This document shows, in pieces, positions 32,967 through 44,740 of a stretch of DNA of 64,000 bases. The translations under genes were made by a program, and so were the position numbers. The notes below the pieces were generated by a model. The model was not told the DNA's origin. It searched no databases and saw only the letters and a list, made by a program, of their open reading frames with translations. Source of the DNA: Stropharia rugosoannulata (taxonomy: Eukaryota > Basidiomycota > Agaricomycetes > Agaricales > Strophariaceae). Within the stretch, counting starts at the first letter, position 1; every line of letters starts with the position of its first letter. The stretch covers positions 2,976,001-3,040,000 of the forward strand of contig JANCIK010000007.1 in NCBI GenBank assembly GCA_028532985.1, read 5' to 3'.

Positions 32967-33611
32967 TTAACAGAACGACGACACAACACCCCAGGGACTG
33001 TTACCCCAAATGACCTGACCCGGCCATCCAAGCACCTGCGAAGCCGTTTGCGCCGCCGTCAGGATAGTCACGGATGGCGCTGTTTGCACAAAAAATGTAT
33101 TGTTTGCCCCTCGCATAAATTCCGACACCTGCAATACGGTAACACATAAGCCAACATGATAAATATGCACCACACATGTGTTTAAGCAGGAATAAGGCAC
33201 CAAACAAGTTATATAGAAACGCACGAAATGGGGGTCGGTCAATATGTCAGACCGTGCCATGCAATATGTCATTGATGAGTACTCACACATTCGACACAGA
33301 GGACAAACTCCATGTTAACTGGTATGAAATTTGGGTATAGGGACGTCAATCCCCATCGGATGGCTATGTGATCACAGTGGGGCTTAATTAAGAGTCACGA
33401 GGTTGCTTGCAAGCCACTAGTAACACGTACCTGTACTCAATTCGGATGGGACATCCATAGAACTACTAAATGTATCCAACAACTCGACCTGCAGGCCGCA
33501 CGACGCACTTTCTCCGAGAGTTTCAGACGACTCCGACGTAGATGTGACTGTAGTAGTCCAAAGCAGCAAACTCGACGCAAGAGAAAAAAGATAATACGTT
33601 CTTGACAGCAT
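32967..33611 (-). CDS. Small secreted 'CGL' protein 3
   Basis: Exons 33611-33431, 33363-33287 and 33128-32967 encode 139 residues. The signal peptide (MLSRTYYLFSLASSLLLWTTTVTS) precedes ASCGLQVELLDTF...SMDVPSELSTG. Exon 2 begins AIRWGLTSLY and ends ECxxC-like (LCVEC). Exon 3 is EFMRGANNTFFVQTAP...AAQTASQVLGWPGQVIWG, ending in SFC. The exon-2 donor context TGT-GTGAGTACT is identical to that of the broken relative at 27637. This is the best preserved member and was used to reconstruct the exon layout of the other two. It lies on the opposite strand to them, next to the lyase gene, which fits an inverted duplication. Secretion is predicted; the role is unknown. Confidence 0.8.
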
Positions 33612-34151
33612 TTGCCAGTATAGCTGGAGTAGCTGTGGTGCAACGAAGATGTATGTAGTGTAGAGCTGGATCCAATATCAGCCTACTTGCTTTTCAATGA
33701 AAATAAGAAAAGACTACATCACATCATGGCATGGGTTGAAACAACATCGACATTGACGGACCTGATAGAGAAAGGGTAAAGATAATGACATCACGACATC
33801 ACGAAGTCATCCAAATCTTCTGGATCGTGTACAGCATCAATCAAAAAGCGATGAAATGCTTTTTCTTCTCATTATGAGGCTTAACTTGGGCTTAACTAGT
33901 AACTGATGGTGTGTACGTACTAAGTAGTTCTCAGTTCGCCGCAAGATCTGATTATGAGCAGATAATATAGAATTACGCTGCAATTAAAGAATGTCCAGTT
34001 CATCCTACTTACTAGCCTAGAAACCGCAGAATATATTAATACCAGGTCCATCCAGTAAACATAACGTCCTCAACGTCGTCAGATAACACACACGCCTCCA
34101 CCAGCCCCACTCCCAGTCAAAGTATCAATCAATCTCAGTCAAAGAAATCAA
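33612..34151. other. Intergenic, no gene seen
   Basis: AT-rich sequence between two minus-strand genes. It should hold the promoter of CGL protein 3 and the 3' flank of the lyase gene. Confidence 0.5.
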
Positions 34152-36683
34152 TTAGTTATGGCTCGTCAGACTCCAGCTGTCCAGGGACACGCTGGGTGGG
34201 TTCGTAACATAGTCACTGTCCTTCAGCCCCGGCCACTGTGGCGTGAACAAAACCTGCAGCTGGAGGTTGTTCCCTCCCTGGGGGAGGTCGATCGCCAGCA
34301 CGCTTACGCCAGGGTTGGGCGAATCCGGCTGGGGTGGCTCCGGATCGGTTGAGAACCGCTCGGGCTGGAGGACGGAGAACACGGCGCCAGCGGGCGGGTT
34401 CAGGATGGTGGCGGTGAGCGTCTGCGAGTCGAGCGTGAGCGTCGCTGTCGCGGGCTGCGATGCGGAGAGTGTGATCGTCGCGTTGGTGTGCATCCGCCAT
34501 TGGATGGACGAAGAGGAGGAGATCTCGTCCTGGAGCAGCACTTGTCTGCGCCCGTTGAGCAGGCGGATCCCGCGCTTCACCATGGTGCTGTGGATATATG
34601 GTCAGTCTACTCATGAAGGGGGAGGGGGAGGGAAGGATACGCACGCATCGAAATAGGCGCTGGTCATATCCGTCACCCAGTAGGCCGTCGAGGTCTTGCC
34701 TACGTCCGCCACTGTGCTCTTGCCCTGCTTGTCCCCAGTCGAGTCATGCTTGACAGTCGGCGCCGCTTTGACATCCTGGTTCTTCTTGTTAATGAGAATG
34801 GTGTTCTGCCCCTCGGTCATCTTCCTGTAGTAGGTCCAGCGCTTGGCGTCCTGGTCGTCCGAGTTGAAGTACTCGATGGAGTTGTAGTCCCCGCTGCCCA
34901 GCTCGCCTGCCCACCGTGTGCCGAGGGCATCCAGGACGAAATCGCCAGCGTCTAGGTCGTTGTGTGTCTGGTGTCCCTGGTTCAAGCCAGCCTTGATCGC
35001 GACGTATAACGCCTTCGAGTCGGTCCACGAAGAGCGCATAGACGCCCACTGGTCGAGCGCGTTATCGAAGAAAGTGTCGAGCGGCAAACCGACGAAGAAA
35101 TCCCCTGAGATCGAGGGCTCGTACCAGAACATACTCCACGGGTCTGTAGACGCGTCGACCTGCTCGCGCTGGAACAGGGCATACTCGGGCTTGTTAAACT
35201 CCTTCGCATAGAGGAACATAGAGTTGGCGGTGGTGGAGAATTTGTTCGGACCGTGATCGCCGTACTCGAAGAGCGAGGTGGACCCAGTCACAGCCATATG
35301 GTACTGCCCAGTCTTCGCGAAGTTGTTGTTCGTCGTGAGCATCCCAAAGGACGACCCAGTAGCCGTCAGGAGCGCTGACGACATTTCGGCGTGTCCAGTC
35401 GTGCCGAAGTACCAGTAATGTGCTGTTTCTGCCCAAGATCCGTCGACAGCCACAGCGTTTACGCACCCTTGCGTCGCGCTGCTGACGGTGTTGGTCAGCA
35501 GCTGCGCGGCCACGCCTGTATCGTCGTCTCCTAGAATGGCGAGGGCACCAAGGGTCAGGCCGCCATTGCAGACACAATTCCAGTTACCGGTGATTCTTGC
35601 CTCATGCCACCACCCGTACGAAGTGGAGCCGGTGAATACGGCGAGACCTGGGCGAAGACCGTACGTGACGAGCGTATCGCGGATGAGTTTGCGTTGATCG
35701 GGTGTCCAGAGGTCGTATAACCAGTCGTAAGCTATTCCGAACGCGGCAGAGAATTCAGCTGTATCCAAAAAGTGCGTAGTGTACCATTTATCAGTGTCGG
35801 GACCAAACGTAGCCGCATTCTAAGCAATCTTAGTAGTGTTAGGATGTAGTACGATTATTTAGCTTACCTGAACCTCTGCCCAAGCCCGATCGACCCACTT
35901 GGTGTCTTTACTCATCCGATAAGCATACGCAAACATCTTCACCCGCATCTTCGTCTCCCGTGCAATGTCGAGTATCCCGCTGCTTCCGTCGATGATGTAG
36001 CTCAAAACTGGCTTTTTGTACGCATCCGACGCCTTGTCGAAGATGCTCGCGTTCCACGAGTGCATGTATACATCTGCGTTGATTAGTGATGGCAGCGCGT
36101 CCCATTTGTATTTTGGGGCGATGAGGCGTGGTCGATCGGGTCGGAGGGAGGTGAGCGATGGCGTCGAAGGGGTGAAGGGATCTTGCGGCCAGGACGCAGA
36201 GGAAGCGAGGAAAGTGGGGGAGGCGAACGCTGCATTGGTCTGCAAACCAAACGGTCAGTCAGTACAAACATCGTGGCGGGCTCGGCTTACCGTAGACGGG
36301 TAGATGGGAATCATGTACTTGGTATCTGTGGCTGTAGCGAGACGGCCAGAGTCCGACCCTCCTCCTCCATTTCCCCCTGAACCGCCGCTACCCCCATTCC
36401 CGCCGTTTGCGGTGTTGCTGCTTCCAGTCGAACCACTGGAGCTGGCATCGTCATCCTTCTTCTTGGACGCGACAACACCTGCGACAACGGCGGCGACGAT
36501 GACGACAAGGGCGACGGGGACGCCAAACTTGACCCATTTACTTACACCTTTCTTACGCGGGGGAGAGGACGAGAGAGGCGGGGTGATGTACCCCGTCGAT
36601 TGTTGTGCACCATTGTTGGTGCTGCCGTAGGGCGAGTTTGTCGGAACGTCGTGAAGGGGGTTGTACTGCGCAGAGGCCGCCAT
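34152..36683 (-). CDS. Membrane-anchored heparinase II/III-like (alginate lyase-type) polysaccharide lyase
   Basis: Exons 36683-36291, 36239-35868, 35819-34645 and 34587-34152 encode 791 residues, with introns of 51, 48 and 57 bp. The N terminus is cytoplasmic and basic (PPRKKGVSKW). A membrane helix at about residues 52-73 is followed by a Ser/Gly linker, giving a type II anchor. The (alpha/alpha) toroid follows: LIAPKYKWDALP, VDRAWAEVQ, AFGIAYDWLYDLWTP, RITGNWNCVCNGGL, DGSWAETAHYWYFGT, YGDHGPNK. The beta-sandwich domain opens with GHQTHNDLDAGDFVLDALGTRWAGELGSGDY, the heparinase II/III signature with the metal-site His and Asp. The C-terminal exon is all beta. The expected action is beta-elimination of a uronic-acid polysaccharide at the cell surface. 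The substrate is unknown. The membrane anchor is unusual compared with secreted bacterial enzymes but is seen in basidiomycete relatives. Confidence 0.9.
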
Positions 36684-38440
36684 TTTGTTGTTGGATTAGT
36701 GCTGGGGCGGCCCCAGATGCAAAGAGATTAGGGTAAAAGAAGTGTAATGAACGACAGGATGTTGGGAGGGGGAGAAGGAGAGGAAAGGAGGAAAGGGGAA
36801 CAGGAAACGGCTTGATATGCTTGGCGTTTTTCATGTTGTGCGGGCCAAGCATATGAGCTGGCTGATGGCAATAGACAACACGGGCCAGTAGCCTAGTACG
36901 CCTCTTTTACGTCCAGCCGCCGTCCAGGGACTTGTAGGCCCGGTGTCTTTGTTCTTGTTTAACCATCAATGGCAATTTTGGGACTTTCGTTCATGGATCA
37001 GGGCACTCCAGTTTGCAAGTAATCCGCCAGCGCTAGAGATTGTTTCTGTAGATCTCCAGGTCAAGTAAGTCAGCCGCACCGTTCATCATGCTTGCATTTG
37101 CTTACCTTGCGTTCTGCCTAGAAGGTATTCCAGTGCCGTTTAGAATCATCACTAAGTGCTATGGGTCAGCAACAACGACATACAAGACGCATATATGTGG
37201 TCAAACTTCACTCACAATATGGTTGTTATGCATATATTCGGTGCATACGCGGTACATGTATAATGCGAGGACAGAGACACTCCGGATTGGCGACTCATCA
37301 GCATACTACATATGTATCAGTACATATCTTTTCTGACTCTGCAAAGGCCTGTGAACGTGAACGGGCACTCACAAGTTACTAGTAGCAGGGTAGAGCTGCT
37401 ACGCGAGCATAAGCCGCTAAGCTCTGATGCGTCTGATGGCCTAGTGAATATTCCATAGCAGTGACTTTGTAGGCTATAACATCGAGAGGGAGGACGCCAG
37501 GATGGACGAGAGAGTCAAAGAAAGAAATGGGAGAGAAAGAGAGAAAGGACGCGAGCTATAGGACGCGTCAGGTGACAAACCCCAAAGAGATGGACGGCGT
37601 CCTTACACCAGTACCCGAATTATGAGCCCTTCGGTCCATTTCCTCCTCCGATGTAGTAGTCCGAAAGACTGAACACCCCCAACATCTGTTCAATCTTAGC
37701 AGTAGTGGAAAGCACTGAGAGAAGTGTTGGAGGTGCTGTATGGAACTGGGATTAATATTTTCTGAGGTTTCCTGATGTCGCTGTGACGTTTGCAACCGTA
37801 GAGTAGAGTTATTAGTCCACGGGTGTTAATAGATAGTTAATAGATAAAAATTTCTGATGTCCGCCGCTAGACAAACCTAAGCGTAGTCATGCTGCCAGTG
37901 GGCACCGTTGCAGTCGATTAAAGAAAGTATTCCCAAGCATGGGCTGAGGTGCAGAATGCATATACGTGGTGTAGTACCAAGTTTCTACCAAGTTTCTACA
38001 CCATTTTAATTCTGCATGAACTTGAAGAGCGTCTAAACTCCAGCCACGTGTAAATGTGATGACAAATTGCTCGGCCGGGACATGCCGTGAGTAAACCTCT
38101 CACGCTCCTTTGACAGAGCGAAGTCATGCCCCGCGTTGTACGCCCAGAAATAAAATACGTAAAAAAACAAGTCTTCTTACCCTTATATGCCGATGGTATG
38201 CTTGAAACTTGAAGCGTTTGATTGAATAATATCGTTTCATACTACTGCATGCCTTGGAACTTCACTATATTATTTCGTAACTCGCAGTACTAGATCGTCG
38301 AACCATGCGGGTAGTATAGCAAAATGCATAAATAGTTCTATTGAGAGCTGAAGATCTGAGCGCTGACTAGTACATTCGTTTTAATTTACAAAGGTTGAAG
38401 ACCTTCTAAGACCCTGATCAATAGAAATCAAACATTGTAC
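36684..38440. other. Intergenic; contains an inverted copy of 31902-32047
   Basis: No complete gene is found. The minus strand at 38149-37996 repeats 31902-32047 at roughly 75-80% by eye, including the frame AxHxxALxKERERFxxGMSRPS, then stops. An 11-bp tandem repeat (ACCAAGTTTCT, twice) is at about 37978-37999. The part next to 36684 should be the promoter of the lyase gene. Confidence 0.55.
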
Positions 38441-39969
38441 CTATACATTTAATATGCCGAAATTGGTATTTCTGCCAGAGTAGTATGTCGGCGGTGCATC
38501 AGAAATAGAGTTCTCCCTCGAAATGAAGTCTACCGACGGCCGAGACAACCTCGATTGGTATTCAGGAACCATCGTGGCCGTCGTAACTGACGACGTCCGA
38601 CTTCTGGTCATAGCCATTTCTGGTCTCGTAACTTGAGGAATCACGTTCTCTGCCGCAATGTATTTTTGCGGGGACAGTGCCATTGCAGACCAAATGCGCG
38701 CTAGTATAAAGGGCCTTGGCGTCGTTGAAACAAGTGTTGAACGTGCTGAAAATAGTCACTGTGAGCTATGAAATCATTCAATGCTGACTCCGACGTTTAC
38801 GTACATTCTCTGGGTATAAGGCTCCCCTCATCATCTAAGCGGGCCCAGAATCTCCTCCCCATGCGCCTTTGGCGATAAAACCAAATGAAGGCAATAATAA
38901 TGGAGGTGATCAGGAAAGCAGAGCTCGATACGGCACCCTGGATAATATGGACGTTTTGGTGGGAAGATGCGTTGTTTGCAGTGGGAGAGCCGTTCCCAAT
39001 AAATGGGGGATTACTTCCGTTGGAAGTTGGTGTCGATATGCCCGTACCTGATCGTGCAGCAGCTGTGTTCGTAGAGGCGCTAAGAAACAGCCGAGTAGTT
39101 TGTGCTATAGCTGGATCCATAGGACTGGTGGCAGTGGCGCCACTGTTCCCAATTGAGCCAGATCCTGTCTGAGAAACTTTGTAACCGCCGTAGATGAGGA
39201 GCGGGTAAGCGCAAAAATGAGAAAGAAAACACACCCGGAAGAGAGCTTTTGGGCGCTGATACAGATGTGGCGGATAGTGGCTGTCCTTGTGTAGACTCAC
39301 TGACAGAGATAGTGGAGCTTGGGACGATGGAATTATTAGACCCTTCAGCAGATGTATTCGATAACTCGGAGTCCGTGGGTACGGCGGCGGGTCCAGGTGT
39401 ATTGGGAGGCGGAGTGGTTTTAGATGGTGTAGAAGGGATAGAAGAAGTTGGACCTATGGCCGATAGAGTTGTTGCTTGCACTGGTGGGATTGCAAGCGCT
39501 TTACTAAAGATAGCTGGCAATGTTGAAGTGTCATGAGATACCAAGAGAAATCCCATAAAAAAGAAACTTGTATCGGCCGGATCTCCTATGTAAACAAGAA
39601 TAAAATCGTGTGGACCAGCCGTTGACAGATTTACATCAAAGAAATTGGTGTTTAGTGTAGCTTGCGTGCCACATGGAGCAGAAACTGGTATCAATGGTCC
39701 TTCGTCGACACTATACGCCACATTCACGGCACAGTTTCCTGCAGGGATAGTGGCTTGAATTATTACTGTTTCCCCTAGAAGTTATTAAATACGTCGTAAG
39801 CTGATAAATGATTGCATTTCTCCTCGCAGGTGTACTACTTACCAAGAAATGAAAAGGACAAATATGACTGGGGCGTGTTTGTGGCATGTGTAGTTGTCCA
39901 CTCTCCAGAGTATGTGATGTTGGGGTTAGTGTTTGAGATAATGCCGAAATTTGGTATCCTGGCGGCCAT
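38441..39969 (-). CDS. Single-pass membrane protein, N-terminal beta domain, Ser/Thr stalk, PPTY tail (2)
   Basis: Exons 39969-39843, 39774-39235, 39176-38805 and 38745-38441 encode 447 residues, with introns in the same positions and phases as the paralogue at 25379-27078. The N-terminal beta domain reads NITYSGEWTT...TPQSYLSFSFLG...ATIPAGNCAVNVAYSVDEGPLIPV. A Ser/Thr/Pro stalk follows, then a membrane helix near residues 299-322, FYRQRR, RFWARLDDEGSLIP and a tail ending SDAPPTYYSG. The tail motif VTTATMVPEYQSRLSRPS is shared. The acceptor of intron 2 was chosen at ACAAAG (39177) because it alone keeps the frame into VSQTGSGSIG. A cell-surface sensor or adhesin is plausible; the PPxY motif suggests ubiquitin-dependent turnover. 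Both are inference. Confidence 0.82.
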
Positions 39970-42164
39970 TTATCCCACAGTGTTGGTGAAGCGTGGATGG
40001 CGGATATAAGTGTACGGTATGTTTTATTGCTGCATGCCACTTTATATAAGTTGTAGATTCTGGGAAAATCCCGCACATTCATGAGATGTTCTGGCTTCGT
40101 TGAAGCCGGGTAGCTCACGGGATGATATGGTATCTATATCTCATGAGAAGACTTCAACGACACTGCACTAAATTAAGCCTTATCAGAGCCTGAAAGTGGC
40201 ATACGTCTGGTGAATCTGTGCAACGATAACGCATTGTATACACCTACAGCGTGTCCCATGCGCCAGATGACTCGTTGCATATCCCACTACGACGCCTGTT
40301 ACCCCTGCAAGGCTGCGCTTGTGAGCGCCTCGTCTTTTCACCCGCCCACCCTCTCCTTTTATTTTCTTTCAGTGTGTGGTGCGGCCAAGCGGGCTCGCGG
40401 CTTCGGCACGCGTCCCCCTGGTCCCCATGCGCTCAGGCGCTGGCGTCGGTTCGCGCGCCATCGGCTTCCAGACACGGACGCGTCGGTCACCCGCGGTTGC
40501 GCGCTCGATACCCCGATCGGATGCCGCCGCAGGCCGTTTCCCTCGCTTTCGCACGCCCAAGCCAGCGCCCGCCGCAACCCCACGAAACCCGTGTTGGCAA
40601 ATTTTGTGGTCTTGCCTTTCTCTGTCTCAGTGGATAGATCCGAGGCAGAGTTCTCGCCTCTCGGATCTCCCTCCTTTGCTTCAGGCCTTGCAGCCGAACC
40701 ACTCAAGACTTATCGCCCCATCCAGATGGATGTGAATGTCAGGTCCTTGAATAGAGGTATATAAATAGCATGATGATGATCGTGATAGATGTACTTTTTG
40801 ATATTCAAGCCCAGTGAAAACGTGCACGATTTAAAGATATTCATGTCTTTTCGTGTATAATCCATACAGTACAATCTATTCTTATCTTTCCAAAATCTCT
40901 TCATGATTTCTGGCTCCTCTTGGCATGTAATGATATCTAATCAAGGTTGTTCAGATCTAACTGTGTTTGAAAAAGCACTCAGGAAGATTGTCATTTCCTT
41001 TGGGCGGGCCAACGGTCCGGTAAATGGGTCTACCAACATAATTGGACTTGTGTACTTCCATGCTCGGAGCGTCGATGACGCGTCGCGTTTCCATAGTTTC
41101 CCGCATGTTTCTTTCTGCTTTTCTGCCCTATCCCGCCCTCTTAACTGTTCTCCTGCTCTCCTCTACCCCCCAGCCAGTGGCTACTGTCCGGATGCTTATA
41201 GTGCTTAACATTTGCAACTTCATATAATGCAACCAGCCTGTTGGGATGTCACGGTTATTTAGACTGGGAATGTTGCTTTTTCAAAGACAAGCACAAAATG
41301 GACTTTGACCCAGAGGTCTCATACGTCTGGTGAGTGATTCCTGTCCAACTTGGCTGCTACAAAATGCTTGTTTGTCAATCACCAGGTTACCAGACACGTC
41401 CGAGATTATTCTCGGATAGTGCAACAAATCCGTCACTGTGACTTGTGAGTGCCCGTTTAGCAGAGACACTCATATATCTGCTGGTTTAATACAGTTATCC
41501 TAACACGCTACGTACAAGCATGCGAGGAGCGCGCGACAAGCCAGACAAACGCGGTGAGGTCCATTTCCTTACTAACATGGACCGCCTTCACACCGCAAAT
41601 CAGCATACTAAGTGCATAACAGCCGTTTGGTCATTGTGAGTAAATTTTGGGCGCATATATGCGTCTTTTATATCATTTTTGCTGACTCGTGACATCTCGC
41701 AGTGATACTACAAGTGTTGGGGTATTTACAGGGCGCAACGCGTGAGGTAAGTATATTATTCCAAGTCGATTCGGACTTATTCTAACATCACACATTTGTA
41801 GTTGATGTTACTCGGGTATTTCTACCATTCGAAGTAAGTCATAGCTTTCACTATGCTCGAAGCCACCCAGAAGGCAGTCAATTATATAATAATTAAGATA
41901 CAAGCTGTACCAATGTGAATAGAATTGATTATATTTAACTGTTATTTGAAAAGAACCGAGAGTTACATGTAGAATGCATAAGAATAGATGTGAATGCAAT
42001 TCATGTTAGATATGGTTATGCTACACAAGATATGAACACAATTCTCATCTATTCATAAGTCCAGGAGTCTCATTCCGATATTCAAATCTAAGCATCTACG
42101 TATGAACATATATGAATCGATTTGAATCGTGCACGTTTTCACTGGGATTCAAGTACGTACTCTT
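39970..42164. other. Intergenic; isolated GC-rich island
   Basis: At 40270-40710 a GC-rich island sits in AT-rich sequence and opens long ORFs on both strands (for example 40210-40764), which is what GC-rich sequence does by chance. None shows a family motif. No gene is seen in 40800-42160. Confidence 0.5.
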
Positions 42165-42365
42165 TCACTATGGAGGGTGACATGCAAGATATTATTGAAC
42201 CCGCCTTGATGATTTCTGGCCATGGGGTGTGGGAACCTCTTTAGATCTTTCGTACGCCGTGCCCGCGCTCCCTTTCGCATATTTATCTGATTATCAATAT
42301 TCGACAGCATTTCTACCTATCCAGCAGTGAAATACACCTTCCGCCCGCAAGCTTCAGACTCCATT
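42165..42365 (+). pseudogene. 3' fragment of the small beta-type protein gene
   Basis: The frame ends EGDMQDIIEPALMISGHGVWEPL-stop at about 42246. It and the following 120 bp parallel 44085-44270. The 5' part is missing. Confidence 0.7.
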
Positions 42366-42536
42366 ATCCTGCATAAGTACAACGATATGAACAGGTACGT
42401 AGACAGTCAGATCAATGATCCTTGTATACGAAAGACATATTACATCCCGGGCTAAGTTGAGAAAGTTCCTACTATTGACAATTAGTAAAGTTTGCGAGCA
42501 GTCACTTGGGAACAGCTTACAAAAGATTTATGCAGT

Positions 42537-42836
42537 TTAATTTACATGGCCAGTAACAGCCATTGGGGGCTCAATGAACTCTTCCAAGAGACCCCCAATA
42601 GTGACGCCTTTGTTGAAAGTAAATATGACATCACGGATACCGACCCTGCCAGTAAAATCGCGCATTTGAGGAAAATGATCCTCGGTATTGTACGTCAATT
42701 GGGCCTCGTTAACTCGGAAGGGTCCCGTCTTGGGAGACATAGTACAGTTAAAGGTGAACTCCATGTCGTTAATGATAAAGACGGCTACGAAATTGAAGCC
42801 GTCATAGCATCTGATAGTGCCGGTAGCAGAAGGCAT
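42537..42836 (-). CDS. Small beta-type protein of unknown function, intact copy
   Basis: A 99-residue intronless ORF starts MPSATGTIRCYDGFNF and contains the family pattern TMSPKTGPFRVNEAQLTYNT...GRVGIRDVIFTF..GVTIGG. Alternating hydrophobic residues suggest a compact beta sandwich. There is no signal peptide or membrane helix. Two more copies of the family are nearby on the plus strand, both incomplete (42165-42365 and 43886-44153). I do not recognise the family with certainty. Lectin-like or lipid-binding folds of this size exist in fungi, but no binding-site motif is visible. Protein-level conservation between the copies exceeds that of the DNA between them, which supports a real coding sequence. 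Confidence 0.65.
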   Translation of the reverse strand: MPSATGTIRCYDGFNFVAVFIINDMEFTFNCTMSPKTGPFRVNEAQLTYNTEDHFPQMRDFTGRVGIRDVIFTFNKGVTIGGLLEEFIEPPMAVTGHVN

Positions 42837-43012
42837 TGTGAATATCTGTGGACCGACAAGTTAGTGTCGATATTCATTGGATATACAAGGCTCAGAGACG
42901 TACTTGGAACTTGGTGGGTAGCAGATACAGGTGGTAGTGCTGATTTTCCTCGGTACGCTTGCCAGACTTTTATACTCACTAGAACCTCTAACACACTTGC
43001 AAATAAGAGGCC

Positions 43013-43273
43013 ATGTCTCTTGCGGCGGTCAGGGATACGATCAACGTGTACACAAGGAAGCATTTCGTGCATCCAATTTGGATTGGGTCCGCGTTTCAGT
43101 CATGGCAGTGGGCAGGCGAGTTATTCGGTGCCGAATTGGAGTTGTATATTTCGAAGAACGATATGGTCATGTCTTCATATCGCAAGCGGCGTCTCTTCTC
43201 TGGCGACAAGAAATTACCCTCAGAACTGGGGTCATTACATGCATATGTACGTATAGCGTGGGTTGTTCAATAA
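43013..43273 (+). CDS. Hypothetical protein fragment (inverted partner at 43560-43880)
   Basis: An 86-codon ORF begins MSLAAVRDTINVYTRKHF and contains WQWAGELFGAELELYISKNDMV. The stretch around GELFGAELELYI is repeated on the minus strand at about 43770-43870 (GELFGGELYILRTDVV). The ORF may be one exon of a larger gene, since a donor-like GTACGT follows at about 43248. No function can be assigned. Confidence 0.35.
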   Translation: MSLAAVRDTINVYTRKHFVHPIWIGSAFQSWQWAGELFGAELELYISKNDMVMSSYRKRRLFSGDKKLPSELGSLHAYVRIAWVVQ

Positions 43274-43885
43274 TAAGAGATTTAATAAATTCCCAATGAT
43301 TGCTTCCAAGTTCTATGGAATTTTCATGCAGACTTGAATAAGTACGACGGCGATAATGAGCGTCTCCCGGCAACCTGGCACAGTTACATGAGATATTTCA
43401 CACAAATATTACACCCAATCCAATAGCGACTTTCAAGCTTCAAGCTTCAACAATAATTATCAGACGCACTAGATCAGCTATAAGCCCATTGATTTTGCAT
43501 TCAAGGGATTTAAATGCAGTCTCATGTCCAGTCCAAGCATCACCGTGCAGACAGCGACGACGGTGTGTAAGGACAGCAAGATAATACAGAGAACTAAAGG
43601 TGGCATGATTTCAGACAATATGAACCACGGCTCAAATTGGGCATCATGCACATGCTTCGAATAGACCTTACCCTGGTAGGCAGCAGTATTGCGTGCATAA
43701 TTTGATAATATGCGTTTTTCCAGAACCCTCCGCCCATGAGTAAAACATTCGACGCCACTTTTAATATGAGCATCTGTGCATACAGTGTGACCACATCGGT
43801 CCGCAAAATATACAATTCGCCACCGAATAACTCGCCTGCCGTGAGCAGTCGAAACCCGAGCTATATTTAAATTAGATGAACCACA

Positions 43886-44153
43886 CTTTAAGGCCGACTT
43901 CAAGATCGACGGTTTCATGCACATCCTTTTCGGTACCCTGTCCCCCAACACAGGACCCTTCGAGGTTAGCCAGGCCAAATTGACGTACAAGACCAAGGAT
44001 GACTTGACTCGTGGCCACGCTGTCGCTGGCAAGGTCGGCATTAACGATTTCAAAATTACTTTGGACAACGCTGTCACAATAGAAGGTGACCTGCAAGATA
44101 TCATTGGTCCCGCCTTGATGATTTCTGTCCATGGGGTGTGGGGCACTCTTTAG
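43886..44153 (+). pseudogene. Small beta-type protein, 5'-truncated copy
   Basis: The frame FKADFKIDGFMHILFGTLSP...QAKLTYKTKDDL...GKVGINDFKITLDNAVTIEGDLQDIIGPALM ends with a stop at 44153. Upstream of 43886 the sequence changes abruptly into an inverted fragment related to 43080-43190, and no ATG precedes the conserved start. The copy therefore lacks about 10-15 N-terminal residues. Translation could begin at ATG 43917, giving 78 residues. Confidence 0.65.
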
Positions 44154-44514
44154 GTCTTTCGTACGCCGTTCCCGCACTATTTCTCGCATACTTATCTGAT
44201 TATCAATAGTTGACATCATTTCTACCTATCCAGCGGTGAAATATGCCTTCCGTCCGCAAGCTTCAAGGAGTAATAGATATAGCTATTCATACGCCCTTTC
44301 GTATATTGTACTTATGTAGTGGTCATCGGGAACGCACGTAGTCCTCACACAAGACTGCACTTTTTTGTATGTCGTTCATTGTGGTGCAAATAAACATTGA
44401 GAACATCGGGTCTGGTCTGTGACTTCGGCATATTTTCAGCAATACAGCATCTATCATTACATAAAAGAAAATACTCTGTGCTTCCTCTGGTCTGAATGAC
44501 TAATCTCATGTTAG

Positions 44515-44740
44515 GCAGTTGCGCCACCCATCGTGGTTCCCCGAACGGCTCCATTATCCTCGCGTACCGGGTCATCTACGAGCAATTAAATAGGCAGCCC
44601 ATGAGGTGGCTTGGAGTTCAACAATCCAAACAACGCATGGACGCGCATTGATCAGGCAGTGACACTTCCCCTTCCAAAACTCGCGGTTCTGGTGGACCGT
44701 GGTGTTCAAGCGAGAAACTCGCTGCAAGTGCAGTGAAAAG
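44515..44740 (+). pseudogene. Decayed last exon of a seven-helix gene
   Basis: After a TTAG acceptor at 44511-44514, the sequence parallels exon 6 of the gene at 30177: VAPPIVVPRT for VAPTVMVARV, and GGLEFNN for SDLEFNP, with frameshifts and stops. No upstream exons are found. Confidence 0.65.

Noticed and set aside
40210..40764. 184-codon ORF in a GC-rich island
   Set aside because: Equally long ORFs open on the other strand and frames, with no motif, splice structure or relatives in the window.
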